Assembly (NCBI GenBank): GCA_029237695.1 | Contig: CM055265.1 | Span: 84,376,447-84,440,446 of the forward strand | Length of the DNA: 64,000 bases | Source: Conchocele bisecta | Taxonomy: Eukaryota; Mollusca; Bivalvia; Lucinida; Thyasiridae | Direction of reading: 5' to 3' | In this document: positions 33,791-43,952 of the stretch, piece after piece | Numbering within the stretch: the stretch's first letter is position 1 | Layout: each line of letters begins with the position of its first letter | The notes under the pieces: generated by a model | Seen by the model: the letters and a program-made list of their open reading frames with translations, nothing else | Database searches by the model: none | What the model was told of the DNA's origin: nothing | Made by a program: the position numbers and the translations under genes

Positions 33791-33884
33791 GTTAACAACT
33801 ACAGTATGGTAGGTTGTTAGCGCCACCGGTATACATTTGGTAAACTGAAAATTCTTGCGTCGATTTCTGAGGATTTTTAATGCG

Positions 33885-33909
33885 GGGAGGGGGGGGGGGG
33901 GGGGGGGGG
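33885..33909 (+). repeat. Poly-G tract
   Basis: A nearly pure G-run of about 25 within the hAT; its length is likely unreliable in an assembly. Confidence 0.9.
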
Positions 33910-34076
33910 TCCTCAATGGATATTTATGGATTCCGGCAAGGAACGTTATAATATGAGTATGTAGTCAAGTACGCATACTGCAACTTTGGCTGAATTGCAA
34001 CTTTGGCCGATTTTTTTTCTCTTTCTCAGAATCATGTGAATTCAGCCGCGTACTCGCGTATAGGCAGCTACGCGCC

Positions 34077-34210
34077 TGGCGGCCATCTTGTTTATGCAAA
34101 TTAGTGGGCTTCAGCTACTACTTTGAAAAGTATATCATGCGGAAATACATACAGTATGTGTGTCTAAACACATTGGCACCAGAAATCTTTGGTGCGCTCG
34201 GATAGTACCG
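34077..34210 (+). repeat. Outer end of the right inverted-repeat arm, after the hAT
   Basis: It continues 'tggcggccatcttgtttatg', 'atcatgcggaaatacat' and 'agaaatctttggtgcgc', matching 24720-24862 in reverse. Similarity stops at about 34200. Confidence 0.8.
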
Positions 34211-34263
34211 ACAACCCTAACGCGCCCAGGGCCTATTATCTCAATACAAGTTCCAAGGTGTGT

Positions 34264-34730
34264 GATCACGTGGTTTCCGAACCCTCTTTTCCGACGTGAC
34301 GTAATATGTGACGTCATTTTGACAGGAGATTTTCATTACATTTTTATTAAAATCTTCCTACCAAACGGACGGATTTTGATGATATGTAGCGCAGCAAATA
34401 CGATGGCAAATGTGTTTTATAGGTGCTCTGAAAGTTCTTTACAATAACTTACAGATTTCACAAAGAATCGAGTACCGTTTATTTCCTATAGTCCATCTGC
34501 CCACAGGCTAAACATGAGGTTTGACTACCAAAAAAGTGGGCAAGTCGCCACTATATTTTTCAGTTAATGTAGCATGTTACCTAACGGAAAAAAGGTGATG
34601 GCCGTCTCAATTCCACAGCTAAACTCATTTTTGGCAGCCATTTTGCAAAATGGCCGCCACATTTTTATGAAATTATGAAATATGGCTATAACGTTTTATC
34701 TGATGTTCTGAGACCTTTGTAACTCTGATG
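34264..34730 (+). repeat. Left terminal inverted repeat
   Basis: It pairs with 38600-39062. It contains 'acggattttgatgatatgta' and 'gcgcagcaaatacg', which also occur in MITE D. Confidence 0.8.
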
Positions 34731-35261
34731 AAATATCTTCAGTATGCTAGTTTACATACGTTAAAACAAGGTATTTGAACATCGGTTCACAACATTCAGA
34801 GAAAACTAAAATAACATGTCAGAAATATGCCATATTTGCAGTAAAAAAATACTTTTATCGAAGGAACAAATTTGTTTCATGCTGTGATGGATACTTATCA
34901 GGTAAACCAGCATGGTTAAACTTGTTAGAAAACTACACCAGCTTGCATATTTATTTGTCTGTATATATCTCGTATTATGTATATCTCTTACTTTACCATT
35001 GTATGTGGATCATCTGCACGGTCTGATCAGGGAATGCACTGTTCCCCATTCAATCAATATATTATAGCAAACCGTATATCTCTCATCAGGCTGCATGACT
35101 GGATGATCAGGATTGACATTGGTCAGGAATTCCATAAGATCCATTTCTCCAGCCACAGCCACTATTATACATGTTTTAGATTTGTATTTCAAGGGAAATA
35201 ATAAATTGCCACATGACAGAGGGCCAATAGCAGCATTTTGGATGACATATACATGTATAGT

Positions 35262-37678
35262 GATGATAGCGCTTCTCCTGAGATTGATCCGAAATGACAT
35301 AGAAGGGGACTCGCATCTTCATCTAGCATGCATCAGTGGCAGGATACCCTCATTTTCCGCAGTAGAGATTTGTCTGTCTATTGCGCTTAGATGTCCGGAT
35401 TGTATGAGACAAGTCCAACAATGCACGCTCACTTCCAGAATGGGGGATTCTCCGTACAGCTAAGGAACACGAACCCGTTAGCTAAGATTGCTGTTGATCA
35501 GACTACGGAGGAAACTGTCAACAAGGATGCACAGGACGGCAGGATGCATTCGCGGATTTAGCCTGAAGCCTGGTACATTGACACGCTATTATCTCACAGC
35601 AGAGCACAGTGAATTAGCTCTAAGATAACTCATTAGATATCACCCCAACGTCCAGACAAAGTCACTCATTCTTGGCAAGGCAGAAATAAAGAGAGATGAG
35701 TCTGATGTAGTTTCACTTGTGGATCTGTTGTACAACAACAGGACAAACCCGTTTGGCAGCGATCCATCAGACCTTGTTATTATCTCTACCGGAGCAGTCG
35801 CCACACCTGAGGTTTCTAACGGCCTTCTTACAGCGCATGCACATGGTCACAATGCATATGCTGTATTTATAAAGCAGCATTTGGGAGAGTGAGCGCTTCC
35901 ATGAACCGGTCAAGAAACATAGAGTCAAAACTGTCAGTGACATCCAAAGACGTTGTCCTGAAAGCTGAGCAAAACATTGTTTGGTAATGTAATGCTGGTT
36001 GCATAAAACAGACAGTTAGCGATGAGCAATGTCCTATTTCATCCACAGGGTTCCCACTCTGTTGGGACGACCAAATTCCATGACTTTTCCATGACTTTCA
36101 AGGACCTGTTTTCGAAATTCAAGGACCCATATTTGCGTGGATGATGCTGAGGAAACGGTGTTTTAAGGCTTATCGACTCATAACGAGCCATTTCGAGTCT
36201 GGAATACACCTGTGTTGGGGAGAGAAGTAGTATTAAGTATTAAATTTACAAAATTCCGATTTGGTACCAGGTGCCCTTACCACATCAAATTGTTTGGCTC
36301 GAAATCACAAAATTGCACTGAGCTTTCCTCAACAACACCAATAATTGGACTGGAATCCAAATTCCATGACTTTCAATGACATTTTCAGAAAAAGAGGCAA
36401 ATTCCATGACTTTCCAGGCATGTAATACATTTTTCAAAATTCCATGACTTTCCAGGAATTCAAGGACCAATGGGAACACTGCATCCACTTGGTCCACTGT
36501 CAATGACATTAGAAAACAAAGATGGAACCAAGAATGAAAGCCGTGCTTGCTAAGCATCTAGAGATCAAAATCTTACCGGCTGAGAAAGTTACACACCCCT
36601 CCGCTACACTGATCGACTGGATGGCACTAATACAAATGATTATATATGCACTCAGATGCTCCATGCCAGTGGTGCAAGTGAGAGGATCGATGTCATATTT
36701 GATGTGTATCGGAGTCATTTGATCAAAGCTGGCAAACGAGTTCATCGCGGTTCAGAAGATGGGTTCGCCTTCACCAAGATCATGGCTGGACATACAATAC
36801 AGAATTGGAGACGACTCTTGGCAAGTATAAAGAGCAAGAACACACTCACGGCGTTTCTAGCTGAAAATCAAAAGTTCAGGATAAAAGAGAGAAACTAGGG
36901 ATAAGGTCCATGTTCGTCACATGCAGTGATGTTCGTGTGAAACTAACATGCGGAGGTTGGGAAGTAATTAGCGATCTACAATCTGACTTGTCGGGTTTAT
37001 CAATATTACCAAACTGTATACCAAAAGTATACACTGCCCTTATGGGACTTTATCCATGGGCAGGATGTGACACTGACAGTGGACTTGCCGGGCAAGGAAG
37101 GTTGAGCGTATTGAAGATCCTGTCTCGCCACCCAAAATTTAGAGAGGCATTCAGATCACTTTGTAAAAGACTGGGTCCTCTCAAATGAAGTCTTCCGTAC
37201 CATCCAGGAGTTCACCTGTCAGCTGTACTGCCACAACACTGAAACAATCGATGTCAGTGAGCTTAGGTACCAACTATTCCATAGCAGGAGTGGGGAAATA
37301 GAGAGCGGCCAACGGCCCTCATATGACGACACACGGTGGAAACACGCCTGTCGAGCTAACCATCAGGATGCTATCTGGCGACGTAGTTTAATTTACTGTC
37401 CAGACATTCCAACACCCAACGAAGCACATGGAGGGACATCAAGCGATACCGGCGTTCCAGTTATCAAATGGATGACGGGATCCCCAGCTCCCGAAGTCGT
37501 GCTAGGACTCGTGTCATGTAAGTCTAGCTGATCATGTCGGCCGCGTGACTGTTCATGCATCGTCAACGGACTCAAATGTACAGACGCATGCAAGCTGTTA
37601 TCATGTACCAACATGGCGGATGATGACGACGAATTTCGCGTGGATGAAAATACTTCCTCTGACAGCGATGATGAGTGA
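35262..37678 (+). pseudogene. Decayed ORF of an uncharacterised, repeat-borne invertebrate family with a PIN/XPG-I-like GCDT motif
   Basis: Fragments in several frames line up in the order I remember for this family. They are: EGDSHLHLACI (~35300); MHAHFQNGGFSV and KIAVDQTTEETVNKDAQ (35421-35535); GFSLKPG and YYLTAEH (35555-35615); NPFGSDPSDLVIISTGAVA and HAHGHNAYAVF (35745-35880); LGPLSMTLENKDGT (after 36482); AKHLE...LIDWMALIQ (36550-36640); RIDVIFDVYRSHLIKAGKR and GHTIQNWRRLL (36680-36830); FVTCSDV...LQSD (36913-36990); WAGCDTDSGLAGQGR (37055-37100); and DWVLSNEVF...RANHQDAIWRRSL to NGLKCTDACKLLSC (37170-37610). A cysteine-rich tail and natural stop end at 37678. It has several frameshifts, an in-frame TGA near 37529, an internal loss after LQSD (the usual acidic 'EADTR...DTDV' part is missing) and a 436 bp MITE inserted at HPLGPL. 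The 'GCDTxSxxxGxG' motif recalls the nuclease helix region of PIN/XPG-I proteins, but enzymatic activity is only inferred. It is non-functional. Confidence 0.72.
36046..36481. mobile_element. hAT MITE (CAGGGTTCCC ends, 436 bp)
   Basis: The ends are CAGGGTTCCCACTCT and 'caatgggaacactg'. Repeated 'aattccatgacttt' words point inward from both ends. 'catcca(c)' flanks both sides. It interrupts a CAT-CCA-CTT codon run of the pseudogene, so it arrived after the ORF was in place. Confidence 0.85.
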
Positions 37679-38599
37679 ATTGATATTTCTCAGATTCACA
37701 CTATAAGCTGTATTCCCGAAGCACTTGGCCATATTGCATTTACTTCTAGCTTAACCCAAGCGATGTATGGCTAGTTTGATCAGGGTCAAAATGTTCAATA
37801 GATGCAAATTTATAACAGGTGGCTACTGTTGACACTATTGTCAAAATACACGCATGCTATTATACTCTAATAAATATGTCAACGTTATAGATATACATTA
37901 TTTACTGCAAATACGTATTGTGTGAATCAATATCGGCTAAATAAGGAGATGCGCTAACCACCGTCGGTGTATCTGTAATCTGAATTAGGTCTACATATTT
38001 TAGCCATTAATTCAATACACATACGTGATGACTGCAAATACAACGTGTACAGCAACCAGATGCATATGGATATATGGAGGTTCATCAACAATGCGGCGAG
38101 TCAATATGGAAACTGTCAACCTATGACTCATTGGTGACTGTGACTGGAGAAATAGGGAATATGGGTTATGTGACCAGTGTAGCTCCAGATCAATATATGC
38201 ATCCCCACACACTATTCAGGGTCTACACTGCTTGCCACTCAGTCAGTAAATCCCCTGCCCTGCTTCTAATGCGGTGTATACATCATTAAGTACAAGGCTG
38301 CGATAAATCGCTAGAGGATCAGAATCTAGACAGGTCAGAAATGTCATAAAGACCATTACTCCAGTCATTCCAGAAAAGTTCACATATTATTATATTACTT
38401 ATGACTGACCAGTCAGTTTATAAACTTATTGAGATATACAATACAATGAATATGGTTAATGTTTCCGATAATTGGTGACATTTCGAACATACATGTATAT
38501 CTAAAAGATTGTGAAAAAAACTCACATTTCTTACTTATTTGTATCATTATTTCGTCATCAAATAAATAAATTACAATTTGTTATTCAATATATCATGTA
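37679..38599. other. 3' non-coding part of the TIR element
   Basis: It holds a 'gtgaccagtgtagctcc' dispersed-repeat block (~38125-38240) that is inverted relative to the one near 35060-35165; nothing coding. Confidence 0.5.
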
Positions 38600-39062
38600 A
38601 AATGACATTGTGAACATTTTTTATCCCGGGGTAATTGTGTCTCAGACAACCCAATTAAATGTTACGGCCATTATTATGAAATATGCAAAAGAGATGGAGG
38701 CCACTTTGAAAAATGGCCCCCAAAACGAGTTTAGCTGTGGAACTCAGCTGGCCATCACATTTTTCCGTGTAGTGATATATTGGGCTAATTGAAAAATATA
38801 ATGGGGACTTGCCCACATGTTTGGTAGTCAAATTGCATCTGTCACATGGACTACTACATTCACGTGCTCTAGTTTTTATTTACATTTACGGTAACCGATT
38901 CTTCGTCAAAACGACATAATTATGAGATTAACGCCGCCTGTATAATAAAGGGCAACGTGTACTGCATTTGCTGCGGTATATTTCATAAAAATATGTCATT
39001 CCATTAGAAAGATATTAACATCTAAAAAACATGACTTCATGCCGTTCGGAAACCACGTGATC
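38600..39062 (-). repeat. Right terminal inverted repeat
   Basis: The inverse of 34264-34730. It ends 'gttcggaaaccacgtgatc'. Confidence 0.8.
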
Positions 39063-39246
39063 CCCCATCTTCAGTTCTCATAATATCAATTCATGTGACA
39101 TTTATGTGTCAACTATACATGTAGTTGTAAGAGTACATTTGCGGCGCTGAAAGGGAAAAATATGATAACAAGTGCAAATGTAGGAATTCATTAAATGCAA
39201 AAAAAAAGAGAAAAGAAACATCAACAAAGTAACGTTTTAAGCACAA

Positions 39247-39553
39247 GTAGCCGATTTCACCAAAATTGCTTTAGCATACTTATCTAGCTAAGTATACTTT
39301 GAAGGAGTAATCATCTATCTTTTCCAAAACTGGATTATTTCATATAGAACTAACGACTGCATATAGTTGATGATTAAACATATGCAGAATTATTATACTG
39401 AATGTATTACATTATCACAGCCAAAATGGCTGTGATAATGTAATAAATTCAGTATAATAAAACTTAATAAATGTATCTTTAAATTGAAAATTTCTCCCGC
39501 AGAGTGTACTTAGCGAGATAAGTATGCTTAGCAATTGTGGTGAAATCGGCTAC
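39247..39553. repeat. MITE A, full copy
   Basis: GTAGCCGATTTCACCAAAAT and the exact inverse end (ggtgaaatcggctac), with the palindromic centre 'cagccaaaatggctg'. Confidence 0.9.
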
Positions 39554-39924
39554 AGAACATTTATGTGTTGTAGATGAGCTAAAATATGCAAACTCGTGAT
39601 GTTTGTTTGAGAAAAGTACGCCTACCACGTGCCAACACCCAAATCGTCCGCCTTCCAATGGCGGGTCACAAATGGAAAGTCCACCCTGTATACTATAGCG
39701 TTGCTATTTACAAGAAAACTCGCATTTATGGTGGCCATATTGAATATGATTTTATGTTAGATACAAAATAAAATGTTATTTAAATGTGTGTCATAGTGAA
39801 TACAAATTGTTTTCGGCAAAATAACTGTTTCAAATATACAATATATTAATCGGTTGAGTGTACACCGCCGACTGCGCTAATCTTGCTAATAGTTGTAAAT
39901 TGTTTTCTTTCAAAATATTTGACT
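39554..39924. other. Unassigned interval
   Basis: A 61-codon frame at 39586 has no recognisable motif. Confidence 0.4.
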
Positions 39925-40140
39925 ACTGTCTGTTCCACGTTTTCTTGTCGACGAACTTTTGGCTATTAAACACAATAAATCTAAAAATTATTTAAATGTA
40001 ACTTTTTCACAAATAACAAAAATGTCACCCTCCCCATGTTATCCCCCATGTTAAATTCCCATTGGAAAGTCGTTTTTTCGCAATAAATCAATATTTTACG
40101 GAATTTCATCAAATACATTTTTTTAGGGAGGGTGACTTTT
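39925..40140 (+). repeat. Diverged MITE G relative
   Basis: It opens 'ctactgtctgttccacg' and carries 'ccccatgttaaattcccat', as in MITE G at 18080, but no clean right end is visible. Confidence 0.5.
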
Positions 40141-41278
40141 TTATTATTGATTTTTTAGATTTAATATGTTTAATATTAAATATGTTCACTATAATTGCTA
40201 CTTTTCATAACAAATAATGCTACATTCGCCCTTTTTACAAGCAATAAGGCCCTAAACTACACACTTTGGACCGGATTTCTATAAATAAACTCAAAGGAGA
40301 TAACAAGCTACGATCCCTCATTGTTGTAAATAGCGTAAGGTATGTTTTCTCGGCCGGCAACTGGTCACACCATATGTGTTTGAACATATGGTCAGAATGT
40401 TGATGTCATATGTGTATTTGGGTTAATAGTGGGTAGCTTTGGGTGGATTTCGTTGGTGTTTGGTAATTTACATAGTTTTGTGCAATTACTAATGCTCAAT
40501 CATTACACACGACATAAATCGTCAACTATCTACACATTCATCGGTACGAACTTTCGGGCCCCTTTCTTACTGTCAAAATACCTGAAGGAAAGAAAGCTTT
40601 TTCAATATTTGGCCAATAAGATTTCCAACACGAGTTGCTTTCAGACCGATTATATCATCAATTTTCAACAACAAACTCCAAATTCGTGTTCTATCGATTC
40701 ATATCAGGAGACATATATCAAGTTGCTGATGCCGATATAATATGTGAACTGCATTGCTCTGTTCCTATGTTTAAGACATTAAAAGCCATGCGATTGCGAC
40801 TTTCCAACGAGCCCTGAAAGCGGAGATACACGCGTGGCGTGCCATTTGATTGGACAGCCATTTCCGCAATGTGTCAAAATCCACTATGACATCCACCCGT
40901 CACGCTATTATTAGATGTCAGTCAATGAACGTCGCGATGTTAAGAGGTTTACACGTCTATGTAAGGATGTGTAAGCAAATTTCACCGCTTTCCGAGCTCG
41001 ATCATCTATCCGAGTATATTTGACGTTTTTCAGACGATATATACATGTTTGATTTGCATTGGCGGTTTATGTCCATTACATTAGTCTAAACAAACACTTT
41101 GGGACCGGTTTTATTGGTTAAAAACGTACACGGGCAGAAGCTCCGTTTCTCACCGTGCACGTTCGTACTTATACGTGTTCTATCGGCATTCGCAAATCGA
41201 TATATGTCTCCTGACGTAAATTATAACGCATAACAAATTGAAATATGAACCGTTCGTCAAGAACATGTAGTTACACCA
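40141..41278. other. Unassigned interval
   Basis: A 103-codon frame at 40429-40740 shows no motif or coding-like composition that I can defend; I see no other feature. Confidence 0.4.
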
Positions 41279-41582
41279 GTAGCCAATTTCATCAAAATTG
41301 CAAAGAATACTGATCTAGCAAAGTATTCTTTGAGGGAGTAATCATTATTTTTCCCGAAATGCATTATTTCATATAGAACTAACGACTGCTTATATTTGAT
41401 GATTACAAGTATGTAGAATTATTATACTGCATTTATTACATTACCACAGCCAAAATGGCTGTGATAATGTAATAAATTCAGTATAATAAAAATTAATAAT
41501 TTTTTCTTTAAATTGAAAATTTCTCCCTCAAATTATACTTTGCTAGATAAGTATACTTTGCAATATTGGTGAAATAGGCTAC
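41279..41582. repeat. MITE A, full copy
   Basis: GTAGCCAATTTCATCAAAAT and the inverse end. It is close to the 13928 copy in its subterminal sequence ('agcaaagtatactttgaggg' versus 'agcaaagtattctttgaggg'). Confidence 0.9.
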
Positions 41583-41970
41583 ATACGTGTTTCAATGCCT
41601 GAATTGCAAAACGTGCGTACCAGGTATATACTGTTCACAAAGGTCATAGACGCAATTCTCCAGTCAGTCACATTTAAGCTGTGACTAGAGAACTAGGGCT
41701 TACGGGATTTGTGACCAGTGTATCTCCTGATCAAACATCACACTCATGTAGCCTGACAACGATCATTATTGCTTGTTATAAGTATGACGTGTTTCATTGA
41801 TGAACTGCGGATGCACAGGCTGATCTGGATCTACACTGGTCGCAAGACATATACGCCAAATTTCTCCAGTCACAGACGCATACACTGTTCGCAAAGGTCA
41901 CAAACCCTCTCAAGTCAGTCACATTTACGCACCGACACAATTTATCGGAATTCCGTGATATAAACTTGTC
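41583..41970. repeat. Dispersed 'ctgatca...acactggtcgcaa' repeat, two blocks
   Basis: 'gtgaccagtgtatctcctga' (41710) and 'ctgatctggatctacactgg' (41820) belong to the repeat seen near 18.8, 35.0, 38.1 and 58.0 kb. Confidence 0.6.
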
Positions 41971-42634
41971 CATTGCGTGGGAGTCAGCGTCATTATAGAC
42001 ATTAATGCCCTTCATTTATTGTCAGATCGTTTCCAGATCGTCAAATCATTTCATTAGATAATTCACTATACCAAAAATAACAATAATTAACGTTCGACGG
42101 ATATCCGCTATTATAACAATATTTCATCGTTTACAATCTTGCACGCTCTACTCAACACTGGATGAGTTTAATACGTGGACCTATATTGCTGGGCAAACCG
42201 GTGTGAAATTCAGGTAGATTGATTTCGATGTGCGTGGGAGCATCTTCTCGGTATCGACAAAGGCAGATTCGTCTGGAATAGCAACAAACTATATTATAGA
42301 AAATAAGTATTAGAAATCAATGCTATACATAATGGTGTATTTTTCCACTCGTTTTAAACATTAAAAGCGGTCGTTTTCTATATACATTCACATTTCAACT
42401 TAGTTAGACTAACGAGCGTCAGTCGTCCATGCTATTAAAGCGACTATTTATAAGTAATTTAAAACAAGCTTATTGGTAGCCTGCATATAATATATTGCTA
42501 TTTTAATAGTATAAAGTATGATAGTAAACAAACAAAAATACATTTGATACGTACTATTTGAGTTAACGCAAAAAGAAAACACAGGTATCTCCCCAATATA
42601 TAGATTGGAAATTAACTTTGTTTATAGAGGCAAT
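41971..42634. other. Unassigned interval
   Basis: AT-rich, with nothing recognised. Confidence 0.4.
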
Positions 42635-43342
42635 TTAAAGGTACATGCCCACGCAGCAGGTTACACAGTACTACTACTTTTCATTTTCTGTCATGCCTTA
42701 TATGAGCCATTTGTCTACCCACTAACGAGTTATTTTTAATTACGGCGCGTGTTTATTGGTGTTAAATCGCATTTTATATGCCGCGACCAGAAAGGGTATT
42801 TTCCGACCTCGTGCTATTTTTACCAACACGCGTCTCGTGACACGGTCAATCATATCACATCTTTGACATGCGCAGTGAAGTATCGGAAGTTGAGAAGAAA
42901 ACTCTGTTTGAGCCCATATCTAAATCTCCACGTAACTCTTTCCATTTGGTGATCTGGTCGCCAATATTAACCACTCTCTCTCTCTGTACTGCCTGTCCCT
43001 CAGACATTTCGCCTTTTTTTTTGGCCGACGCCGTTTCATACAATTTCCGTCCTGGACGTTTCGACATGTTGATATTCTTGTTTACATATTGGGAAGCCTA
43101 CTGGCGCGCGTAGTATACTGAGCATGCGCACCGCAAGCCGTGATGTGAAAGTCGTCGTCCCCGCACACTATCAAAATAGACTGTTACCGCCGCTCGTCGC
43201 TAACAGTAAATTGATAATTAATAAATGATTATATTTGTATAGCGGGTAATTTTTAGAACTGGTGGAATAGTGACATAATAATACACTTATTTAATTCCTA
43301 TAAAGAACATTTTGTGCCTACTGCGTGGGCATGTACCTTTAA
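42635..43342. mobile_element. MITE C, copy 3 (0.7 kb) with a foreign interior
   Basis: TTAA at 42635-42638 and 43339-43342 brackets AGGTACATGCCCACGCAGCA and 'ctactgcgtgggcatgtacct'. The right ~130 bp matches copy 1, but the interior differs from both other copies and contains a short coding-like frame on the minus strand. Confidence 0.85.
42855..43067 (-). CDS. Possible short ORF or first-exon fragment, function unknown
   Basis: The 70-codon frame begins MSKRPGRKLYETASAKKKGE, a basic N-terminus. A charged, helical-looking middle with ITKWKELRGDLDMG follows, then TSLRMSKM and a stop. The composition is protein-like (few rare residues, alternating charged and hydrophobic positions), unlike the repeat-derived frames around it. 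I have a weak impression of similar N-terminal segments in predicted mollusc proteins but cannot name a family. It lies inside a TTAA element, so it may be a captured exon or the remnant of an element protein. Confidence 0.3.
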   Translation of the reverse strand: MSKRPGRKLYETASAKKKGEMSEGQAVQRERVVNIGDQITKWKELRGDLDMGSNRVFFSTSDTSLRMSKM

Positions 43343-43952
43343 TGCAGATGACTAGAGTGAGCAATTGAAAAGATACTTTCATTGTGTAGATGAGTGTGGT
43401 ATATATTTAAGACGAACACCACGCATTCTTAGTACACTTAGTTAGAACCACAGGTAACGGAAAAATGCTTTGACCGTGTCTGCTAGTAAAGTTTCGATTA
43501 ACTATATCATCAGCCGATGTATGTTGTTTATGGTAGCTGTATTAGAATATATCTAAACCGAACAGCCTAAGAACATATGTGTGTTTTCATTGATGTATTT
43601 GATTGTCGCTAATTAACTTCTATGATAAATGCCTGCTCCTGATTGCAAAGAATGCACATAAACTGTATACTTGCTTATTTTTATGATCTCGACCCTTCTC
43701 AACCATATATATATATATATATACCATACAGCATGCAACTGCAAACACTCATCAAGATCTACAATTGAATATTTGTCATTCATTTTCAGATTTAACAAAT
43801 AAAATGAAAACAAACCTCATATGATTCATGCCTATTACAGCTATTTAGGGGTGAACGTGTTACCGTTTCAGTTCTGTTTACTGTGCTCTTCTGTCTCCGT
43901 TTGGGTTTATTGTGCCTGTTTGCATGGAACGCCAAACTTTACATACTGTACA
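43343..43952. other. Unassigned interval with (AT)n at ~43705
   Basis: A short AT dinucleotide run; nothing else. Confidence 0.5.

Larger units (their letters stand above)
29717..34076 (-). mobile_element. hAT-superfamily DNA transposon, 4.36 kb, degenerate
   Basis: The ends are (C)AGGGGCGTAGCTAGCC and GGCAGCTACGCGCC(TG), imperfect inverses typical of hAT elements. An 8-9 bp duplication flanks it. The encoded transposase reads right to left. The left subterminal 'ggggggtccgggggcatgcc' block resembles the array at 48.4 kb. The 5' region of the transposase (32815-34076) carries two small palindromes (33010-33200, 33700-33790) and a long G-run, probably later insertions. Boundaries are supported by the empty paralogous arm at 24720-24862. 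Confidence 0.8.
34253..39070 (+). mobile_element. TIR element (~4.8 kb) carrying a decayed PIN/XPG-I-like ORF
   Basis: Left and right terminal regions are inverted copies over at least ~460 bp (34264-34730 and 38600-39062). Both share GATCACGTGGTTTCCGAAC at the tip, and 'tttgactaccaaa' with 'gtgggcaagt', 'ttccacagctaaactc' and 'tgatggcc' inside. Weaker inverted similarity reaches about 35200 and 38110 ('atttctccagYcacagYcac'). The left tip CCAAGGTGTGTGATCACGTG equals the end of MITE D at 13065; the right tip is degraded beyond GATC. The single coding remnant between the TIRs (35262-37678) is the only candidate mobility protein. I know no named transposon class for this arrangement. Confidence 0.7.
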
